Origin: Siphonodentalium dalli
Lineage: Eukaryota > Mollusca > Scaphopoda > Gadilida > Siphonodentaliidae
Direction of reading: 5' to 3'
NCBI GenBank assembly: GCA_032622095.1
Contig: CP136068.1
Span: forward strand, 13,063,729 to 13,127,728
DNA length: 64,000 bases
The position numbers were made by a program, and so were the translations under genes. Positions 56,281 through 64,000 of this stretch are shown one piece after another. The notes under the pieces were generated by a model. That model saw only the letters and a list, made by a program, of their open reading frames with translations. It was not told the DNA's origin and did not search any database. Numbering within the stretch: the stretch's first letter is position 1; each line of letters starts with the position of its first letter.

Positions 56281-57733
56281 CACTTTGGAACATTTCCAGC
56301 AGTTGGAAATTTCTTGCATGACCCAAAATTAGTTGGACATTAATTTGACACCATATATAGGTTGGAATTGTTCTCATTGTTTGATTTGTTCAACCAGTAA
56401 AAGTTGGTAATTGTCCAATCTTAGTGTGTGTCAGGTTGGATATTTCCAAGGGGTGCAAATGGAATTCTGCGAACCTGTGAGTTTGATGTTTGGTTCAATG
56501 GGGTGGTTCATTTGGTCGGATATTGAAACCTCTAGCCACGTCCCTAGAACTTGTACGTGTTGATACTTAATTAACAATCGACTGTCATGTCCACTATATA
56601 GTCCTGATATCCTAGTATAAGCTTTACATTTGTGTTTGTGTGATTGGGAGATGCAGTTCCCCTGCGATCACAAGACCACAACATTAGCTTCATGAGCAAA
56701 GCTTTATGTTTCAACTAATTTACAGCACGTTGGCCAAATATGCCTGTGTCTGTTGTCTATACAGAGACTATTGTACAAAACGACTGCATGTAACGAAACA
56801 AAACATTTTAAACATGAAATTGCTATAACACTAGATAGTACATACGTGTATCTGCTAATCCATCGATATCATATAATCCTACTATTTCTTGAATAAGAAG
56901 AAACATTATAAAAGCCAACAAAGCAGAAGATATATCCATGCAGGTTTACATGAATGCGGTCAATGTTGACGTATCCGCCGAATTTGAAATCGACATGCGT
57001 TCGGGCGGTATTTTATGGATGGAATTATGAAATGGATATATGAAAGTGACAATGAAATCGACAATGATTTGCTTCGCCATCAACCGAAGTGCTCCCCCAG
57101 CGTTACTATCAATTGCGTTATTATTTGGCTAATTTCAGTAATATTCTCCCAGTTTACACTCGATAAAACAAATTTGTCTCCGCATTTACAATTCTTTGAT
57201 AAATATCGTTTATATCCTGCAATAATTTGTACACAAGAGACGGATTTTTCTGTTTTATTGTGTTTTTAATCTCCGAGGTGGCGAGATCTCGGTTTGTTTA
57301 CATTACGAACATTTGAGTCCGTAATCGGAATCCGAATCCGAATCTGGATTACCACGAGATTACGATTACGGTTTGTTCGTTTACTGATTCTGGTATGTTC
57401 GTTTACCGAACCAAGTCGTTCGGGGACTAATCCAAAATCGGAATCCACATCCTCACGAAATAACGACTCTGTGAATTTGTATAGAACACAGACAGACAAA
57501 CATACAATCAGACATTCGCAAATATAGATATAGATTGTGAGCCAAGAAATGTGGTTTGATTTGGACAATTTGTTTCAATTTTGCCAAAACCAATTAGCTA
57601 GTAATTACACACTTCGGATTAGTAGAATTTGATAAAATTGTGTAATCACTAGCTGATATATAACCTATGCTGATACCGGGTTGATAAATACGTATTCAAA
57701 TATGGATATAATAACATATAACTATGCTCAAAT
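56281..57733. other. Intronic non-coding stretch before the second LINE
   Basis: No exon was recognised. A short inverted pair (AGCTAGTAATTACACA with TGTGTAATCACTAGCT) lies at about 57594-57654. The frame at 57015-57269 has no domain. Confidence 0.4.
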
Positions 57734-58884
57734 GTGGATTGCATCTGCTATACAATTTTGAAAATTTCCAAAGTAGTCCCCATTTCTAAAATAAATAACT
57801 CTAAGGAAATAACAAAATATCGCCCAATCAGTATCCTGCCATCGTTCTCTAAACTGCTTGAACAAATTATGCAAAAACGACTAGTAGATTTTCTAAATAA
57901 ACAAGAAATCTTGTATAAACACCGATATAGATTCAGACCAAATCACTCAACATTTCATCCGATAATGCACCTTCTAGATCATGTCGTTAAAAATAATGAT
58001 ACATCGTCACGGGATTCCACCTTAGCTGTATTTATTGATTTATCTAAAGCATTCGATACGATCGACCACAACATACTTATATCGAAACTTGACCACTATG
58101 GCATCAGGGGTTTAGCAATGTCATGGTTCCATAGTTATTTGAATGAAAGAGGCAATACGTTGAATATAGTGGAAGTACCTCTAGCCTAATGAATACCTCC
58201 TGTGGGGTACCACAAGGCTCAATTCTTGGGCCGATAATTTTTTTAATATACGTGAATGATATGGTAAATTCTACAACAATGGACATTTTATCGTATGCCG
58301 ATGACACCACACTGTTCACAAGCGGTAAAGATGGCGAACTAGTACAAAGTTACGTCAACAATGAATTAGCCAATGTATCTGATTGGTGCTGCTGCAATAA
58401 ACTTTCAATTAATATTAATAAAAGCAATTATATGCTTTTACACCCACAAAACAATGAAACAAAATGGAATACTTTGAAATTAAAGCTAAATAACATTGAA
58501 TTGAACCGAATAGGAAATCTTGGGCGTGAATCCTCGACAAAATTCTTCTTAGGTATCCACATTGATGAGAACTTGACATTCAAAAAGCACATATCCGTAA
58601 TCTGCTCCAAAATATCACATGCAATCTACTGCATCAATAAGGTGAAAAACTTTTTCCCAAGTAGAGCATTGAAAACATTGTACTATGCTCTGATTCAAAG
58701 CCACTTAGTTTGTGGTATCCAAATATGGGGTCATGTTCCGGAAGTCAAGAAAATATTCCTATTACAAAAACGAGCATTGCGTATAATATGCAATAAGAAG
58801 TACAGGAGTCACACAGATCCAATATTTAAAAGAGAGAATATCTTTAAAATATATGACTTACACACTCTCAATTTCCATGCATGA
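57734..58884 (+). pseudogene. Reverse transcriptase of the second LINE, frameshifted
   Basis: Blocks in order: 'ISKVVPISK', 'YRPISILPSFSKLLEQI', 'FIDLSKAFDTIDHNIL' (motif A Asp kept), then a frameshift near 58190. In the new frame come 'GVPQGSILGPIIFLIYVND', 'LSYADDTTLF' (motif C Asp-Asp kept), 'FFLGIHIDENLTFKKHI' and a thumb/C-terminal region ('YYALIQSHLVCGIQIWG'). RT function is lost through the frameshift and 5' truncation. Confidence 0.9.
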
Positions 58885-58972
58885 CTGGTGTTATAACCGT
58901 CTGACTGCGTCTTTTGGAATGATGTACAACAAATGAGCAAAATCAACCCCACGACACCCGAATCCCGTACTG

Positions 58973-59170
58973 TTGGAACTCCCTAGAACTGACTGGTTAG
59001 GAAACCTACCCCACCACGCCTTCCCCACAACATGGAACAATATGGAAAAAGTCTATACTTCATGCCAAAGCAGGCACACATTGAAGAAGCGCTTACAGAT
59101 AGCCATGCTGAGAAATTACTCAGGAAATGTACGCTGTAAAAACAAAGGATGTCCCGATTGTGCTTTATAA
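58973..59170 (+). pseudogene. C-terminal LINE remnant with Cys-rich end
   Basis: After stops between 58884 and 58970 the C-terminal part resumes in another frame. It contains 'TTWNNMEKVYTSC', 'LKKRLQIAMLRNYSGNVRC' and ends 'CKNKGCPDCAL'. This type of 'kkrLk..ll..Y...C.n..C.dC' ending is common in related LINE polyproteins. Confidence 0.7.
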
Positions 59171-60005
59171 TACAACGAGCATTAATAGTCATACGCGATA
59201 CATAATCCTAAATCTACTCGAATAATGTTCTTCACAACGTACCTGCAAGTGGACACACATCGCATTCTCGTTCCTAGCTTGCCCATACACTACCATACAC
59301 CATAGATGCTACCGTATATTATTATGATTACTCTAACGTGGATATGACCCTATACCGCTAGACATACATAGAACATTACATATATGTAATATTGTTAATC
59401 TGAATTATCCCAGAACCTGACTCAACAAAGAGACTTCCCGGCGATCTTTATAGTTCCTCATTGTATTTACCGAACAAAAAATGGTGGTATCTCTCGCCTG
59501 AATCCGTTGTAGCAACACAAAACTAACTGTTTTGTTCCTAATAAGCCCATGGAACTGGAACGGAAACTGTCATATGTTTAAAAAACCTGAACAGTTCAAA
59601 ACATTCATATGGAGAGATAATACATTTTCGATCTTATAACTCGTCTGGATTGGCTCACAACCACATCAATACTTGTTTTTGTTATGCCCTAAGTACTGGA
59701 TTCTACAAAGTTTCATATATGATTATAGTCTGTACGTGTGCGTGGATATGGATACAAGCATCTATTCTATTATTTATACTGATACCTGTTTTAGGGGTTA
59801 GCAGGAAGACAGCCCGATATGGATAGGCTACCCCCGACAATATACTGCTTTACCTTATTATGTATTTCTGCCATTGTATAATTCATGTATATTGTAAATA
59901 AATTATCCTATCCTATCCTACAATTCTTCGGAAAGTGATAAAATTAAAAGGTATTGCCTCAGAGGTATGACGATAATCGTGATAGCTACGATATGGCTAA
60001 CTTAC

Positions 60006-60293
60006 CTGCAGCAATCACGTCGACTTCTAGCGACATGGTACCAAATACATTATTACACTTGACTTGATATTTCCCAAACTCTGCCACTTTTATGGCAGTT
60101 ATTTCCAGTTTTGCCACATACTTGTTCACATCAATCTTTTTTAGCAATGTTGTTGTAACATGTCCGTTAGTCAAATGGGTCCATGTTACATCTCCTGGCA
60201 TAGGGTAAGCCAGGATATTGACTGTCAGATTCAGCGAATCACCAGAGCTAGCCGAGTATAGTGTCTCTGTAGCACCAAAATCTCGAGGTTGGC
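60006..60293 (-). CDS. Receptor Ig-like exon 2
   Basis: A 288-bp exon, phase 1 at both ends (acceptor TTATATCTTCAG, donor TGCAG|GTAAGT). It encodes one Ig-like domain: 'SGDSLNLTVNILAYPMPGDV' then 'TWTHL', with the C-strand Trp, and 'AEFGKYQVKCNNVFG', the F-strand Tyr-x-x-x-Cys. The B-strand position that normally has Cys is Val, so the usual disulphide cannot form. The methionine-initiated frame at 60201 starts inside this exon; the true exon begins at the acceptor. Confidence 0.85.
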
Positions 60294-62966
60294 CTGAAGA
60301 TATAATCGGAAAGATATTAATTGAATATAATTTTTACTTAAAATGCTGTATTTTTCTTACGTAACGCCACAAAAAAAAAATGATTCGAGTCTGAGAATCT
60401 GAATCAAGGAGTGTGAGAGGACTTTGTGTTTATTTGTGTCTATTGTGCACATCATAGCAATGATTATGATAGCTGCCCTTGCCTAGTAATAGTTAGAAAA
60501 TGTAAAGGAAACTCTATTATGGATATACACTCATCTAATTTGATATAAAAATTACAAAAACTCAATTATGGGTTTGGCATAAACAAAACGTAGCTGTCAA
60601 TCACCACGACATGACTTCAGTCGGCAATGTCCACACGGCCGTAAACATGATGCGAACATTCTATTGACAAACATGTCGTCACACCGATTATGTTATGTTC
60701 CATCTTTTCATCACGGGTAGCTGAGGTCACTCGCTGTTAAATGAGCCGATTTGTCCCATTGTCTTGGATCTTGTAACAAGCCATTTAGAATGTTCTATAT
60801 GAACAAGGTTTGTGCATAAAAGATAGCTCTGATCATTTGTTTTGCCCATAATAGTGAATCTGTCCATCTGAGAATCACTAAATATGGAAGAACTAAAGAA
60901 ACATAACTCAGGGAAATAAATCGGACAAACCTGGTATTTGAAGTCAATCGAGATGTTGTTGTGAAAGATCCACATACCCAATATGAAAGTATTCTGAAAA
61001 CGATTGTTTAAGTTATCGTGCTGACGGTCACGATATAGCCAAAAATAAACAAACTAAGGGCCGTAACTCAGGTAAAACAAATCTGATTTTCAAATTCGAT
61101 CTAGAAATTGTTGTGAAAGGTCCACATATCAAATATGAATGTAGACAGTTGTTATTTATTCAAGTGTTGGCGCCAACAGTCAAACAATTGCTAAAATAGA
61201 CAAATTAAGTGCTGTAACGTCAATCGGACAAATCTGGGTTTTTTTTCAACTCATTTGAGATATTGTTGTAATTTATAAAAGATCCATATACCAAATATGA
61301 ATGAGATTGGTCGACTTTTCTTAAATTTTCTGACATATATAGATAAATTTTCCTAAAATTGCTAAAAATTTACAAACTGAGGGCTGTGACTCTGTTTAAA
61401 AAAATTAGGACACAACTGGCTTTCAAAATCGTTCCGAGATATTTTTGTGACAGATCCATATACCAAATATGAATGAAATTGTTTGACGTTTGTTCAAGTC
61501 ATCGCGCTGTCGTACATAAATTTCCCTAAAATTGGTAAAAAATAGACAAAATAAGGGCCGTTTAACTCTGGTTAAAAACAAATCGGACAAACTTGGTTGT
61601 AAAATTCGATAAAGATGTTGCGAAAGATTGATAAATAAAATATTAGATGTTTGTTCAAGTTATCGTGCTAATAGCAATAACATTTCTATAAAAAAGAAAC
61701 AGGTGACATAACACTGATTAGAAAGTCGGGGCGCGCCTGATTTTCTGTGTGTGGTTGTCGCATGTGGCAATAAAGTCACATCTATAAATTGTCAGAATCC
61801 ATCAATAAACTGCTATGTTGTATAGGTTTGTTGCTGCCCACCGCCAACCGTCTTATTTATAAAAACCTGACTAAAAATAGATAAACTTTGTTCCTATTTG
61901 TATTACTGATAACTCAGAATCAATGTCTGTTATATAGGTGTGGGCCACCAATCAGTACCGCTGGCCAACCAACAGTCGCCAAATATTAAAAGAACATTTG
62001 ATAAAACAAGACAGTCAATGTGGAGTTGCCCACCTTGTTTCATAAATGGAGAAGACTGGGACTCTGTAGACTACGATGCTCAGTACTTGTCAAATCACGT
62101 TAAAACTAGTCCTAAACAGGGACACAGTTATAGTTTTTTTCATTGAAAGGTGGGAGGGGGATGGGGGTGTCCGCCTTGAAATTTCAAACTGCACATCCTG
62201 ACCACATCCCCAATAGATTACCTCCTAACTGGACCAACTAAATTACAACTGATACCTCAAACTTTCCAACTGTTGGAAATTTATCAAAACCTTATTGATA
62301 ATACAGGTATATCATAATTATTAAAAGTAATTTACGAATCTATATAAAAGTAACAAACATGAATTGACAGCATATTTGAACCAAATGTAAATCTCAATCT
62401 ATGATATTCATTGATATAGTAAGTTGAAGGGGTATATTGTTGAATATGCACTGAGTTGATTATCCTTAAATTAAGTTAACAAATTTAGGGAAGAGTTATC
62501 AGCATGGCATATCTGATAGTTGTTCCTTGAAATCATCAGCATAATAAATAGAAACATATTTATCAGAGGCTTAAATAGCATATATAATCATAATACTGTA
62601 ACACCTGCTATATGTACAACTACATAAAAAAACACACGGGAATTGATCTCATTTAAATTGAAATGAATGACACAAATAAAATTTATCCAGCAGTTTCTGT
62701 TATTTGTCTGTGTCAGATAAGATAAGATCTCATTTCATACACAAGATACCGGGGTTGTGGCAGAGAATGGCAGGGGTTGTCGATCGAACACCGAACTCGA
62801 AGAGTTAATGCTCATGCCAAGAAGATCCCAAGAAACAATAAGTAATTGTCAATGAGACAGCAGCATGACAGACTCCACACATCCAGTAATTGTTAACAAG
62901 ACATCACCAGATTCCAGATATCCCCAATGTTGTCAGAGATAACTAACATTAACCAATTACACTCAC
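60294..62966 (-). other. Receptor intron between the two Ig exons
   Basis: A 2.7-kb phase 1 intron. It contains the tandem array at 60880-61700. The frame at 61940-62146 (+ strand) and the frames within the array have no domain. Confidence 0.6.
60880..61700. repeat. Tandem array, about 160-bp monomer, five copies
   Basis: Each monomer has a 'gggccgtaactc' core (60906, 61063, 61213, 61382, 61558, with variation), then 'aaatcggacaaa', 'gagatattgttgtgaaagat', 'ccatataccaaatatgaatg' and 'gttcaagt(t/c)atcg'. Similar dispersed repeats are, to my knowledge, very common in bivalve and other molluscan genomes. Confidence 0.8.
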
Positions 62967-63254
62967 AATTTACTGTTAACTTTACATCACTGCTAAAATA
63001 GGTGCTGATTTCATTAGTAGCTCTCAGTTTGTATGACGTCATATCCTCGCAGCCAGCATAGAAATAGAACGACTCGTGCTGTGTCCCATCTTGAGTTCCA
63101 TCACTTTCAATAGTGGAAACGGAGCTGCTGTTATAGGCTGCTATTACTTCCCTTTTGGAACCTGGTCGACTCTGAACAGTGTAGCTAACGGTAACTTTTA
63201 TTCCTTCATTAACAGATGGTGGTGATATGCTGAAAGATTTTATGTCTGGAGCAT
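62967..63254 (-). CDS. Receptor Ig-like exon 1
   Basis: A 288-bp exon of the same length and phase (1/1) as the second Ig exon (acceptor TTATCTTTAG, donor AATT|GTGAGT). The domain reads 'APDIKSFSISPPSVNEGIKV' then 'TVSYTVQSRPGSKREVIAAY', and ends 'SYKLRATNEISTYFSSDVKL' then TVN. The G-x-x-x-V-x-V strand B pattern and the strand F/G pattern fit an I-set-like fold. Neither canonical Cys is present, though one unpaired Cys occurs ('YFYAGCEDMT'). Further upstream exons are beyond the window or unrecognised. Confidence 0.78.
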
Positions 63255-64000
63255 CTAAAGATAACGAGTAGAAAACAATTTGGCAATTGTATATATGGTA
63301 AATTTGGCAATCCATGAAATCAGACGATTAATATAAGTTGACGAACAGTGCCCCCTACATTGCAGTTACTAACCAAATGTTATTAACGATATCAAGCTGT
63401 TTATCAGAGTTAACATTTGTATATGTTATGCATGACTCTCATGACTTTGAATGGTGCACACAGAACACATATCAGAATCCAGTACTACTTTTAGCATTTT
63501 ATCAACAGATAATAGTGATATGAAGGCTACCGTTGTAACTAATCTTTCTTACTGGGATTGATATGCAGTTTAGCTAAATGTAAGTGTCATACCTCCCTGT
63601 GCTGTAAGCAGATCAAAGCTGAAAGTATTGCAATCATAGGTTTTTTTTAGTAATTATGTATATGCATAAGAACCTTACCTCAGAAATTCCATAAAACGTA
63701 TAAACACGATATCACTGATTGGTATACGTTAAGTAGCGCCCCTTACATTGCAGTCACTGAACATATAACATAAATTATATTACCGGTATAATATGATAAC
63801 ATGCAAGGCATATAGAACGATCCTGAATGGTGTTAAAGGGAAGCAACGTGAAAATGATAGTGTAAATAGTCATGAAACTATATATATGCCTATTTAAGCC
63901 TAACGCATAGTAACATTGCGAATGCTCGAGTAATCCCACAAGAACGTTTTGCATGCGAGTAGACTTCGATATTTATGCCTATATACATATATATATAGCT
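63255..64000 (-). other. Upstream receptor intron reaching the window edge
   Basis: A short repeat ('cgccccttacattgcagtca' type) occurs at about 63345 and 63736. A possible 26-base microexon (63595-63620, minus) was considered, but its phases do not fit. The gene's 5' part must lie beyond 64,000. Confidence 0.4.

Larger units (their letters stand above)
57734..59922 (+). mobile_element. Second LINE (jockey-superfamily RT), 5'-truncated, antisense to the receptor
   Basis: It lacks an endonuclease and starts inside the RT. The RT is followed by a C-terminal region ending in a Cys-rich segment, a 3' untranslated region and a terminal 'tatcctatcctatccta' repeat at about 59904-59920, typical of microsatellite-like LINE tails. 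It is distinct from the LINE at 34.9 kb by sequence and by tail. It lies in a receptor intron in antisense orientation. Confidence 0.85.
51834..60005 (-). other. Large receptor intron between the second Ig exon and the FN3 exon
   Basis: An 8.2-kb phase 1 intron. It holds a fold-back at 52036-52165, a degenerate tandem array at 54270-55520, a LINE 3' fragment at 56085-56280 and a LINE of opposite orientation at 57734-59922. No further Ig or FN3 exon was recognised, but one may be hidden. Confidence 0.6.

Noticed and set aside
63595-63620. 26-base microexon of the receptor
   Set aside because: AG and GT borders exist, but the exon would leave a phase that does not fit the next Ig exon, which needs phase 1.
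1-64000. tRNA or rRNA genes
   Set aside because: I looked for B-box-like GGTTCGA(A/N)TCC and for rRNA-like conserved blocks on both strands and saw none; a tRNAscan run would be decisive.

Overview
This is a window of an AT-rich invertebrate nuclear genome: GT-AG introns, exon-sized reading frames, very high density of transposons, satellites and fold-back repeats, and no bacterial operon structure. A mollusc (or another lophotrochozoan) is my best guess. The guess rests on the look of the dispersed repeats (for example the monomers carrying a 'gggccgtaactc' core at 60.9-61.7 kb) and on the THAP-like and Ig/FN3 receptor exons. It is inference, not proof.

Layout. 0-20 kb is a repeat-rich intergenic tract. 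It holds several MITE-like or fold-back elements (1.2-1.9, 2.8-3.06, 4.03-4.28, 6.57-6.76, 9.82-10.39 kb), two copies of a TTAA-flanked MITE (11.09-11.61 and 13.06-13.56 kb), a 57-bp minisatellite, a ~205-bp satellite and one clear two-exon coding fragment on the + strand (14,333-14,952). 20.57-29.66 kb is a complete but dead Ty3/gypsy LTR retrotransposon with 494-bp LTRs and a 4-bp TAAC target duplication. Its gag and pol are broken by stops and frameshifts, and the integrase core is deleted. 30.5-33.2 kb is a segment bracketed by inverted arrays of a 16/32-bp minisatellite. 34.9-37.9 kb is a CR1/jockey-type LINE. 38.3-40.8 kb is a Crypton-like tyrosine-recombinase element. Shortened relatives of it that lack the recombinase lie at 15.9-16.6 and 19.8-20.1 kb. 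41.42-43.15 kb is an internally deleted hAT transposon with an 8-bp target duplication, inserted into a short tandem repeat. 44.07 kb holds a THAP-type first exon with a TATA box just upstream. 46.42-46.58 kb is a near-perfect 156-bp palindrome.

The right-hand 17 kb (47.3-63.3 kb) is occupied by the 3' part of one host gene on the minus strand. Two Ig-like exons, one FN3 exon, one transmembrane exon and a terminal cytoplasmic exon can be read directly. All four introns between the recognised exons are phase 1. The cytoplasmic exon, which is easily missed, encodes four repeats of exactly 17 residues, each with a YxxL/I tyrosine motif; three match the ITIM consensus V-x-Y-x-x-[LI] and also the Grb2-type Y-x-N motif. 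The product is therefore predicted to be a cell-surface Ig/FN3 receptor with a tandem phosphotyrosine tail. Its 5' end (signal peptide and further ectodomain) lies beyond position 64,000. A second LINE (57.7-59.9 kb) and several tandem repeats lie in its introns.

The most interesting observations are the receptor tail, the autonomous/non-autonomous Crypton family caught in one window, the inverted minisatellite brackets, the two-exon unknown gene and the THAP exon. Everything was read by eye; no database search was possible.
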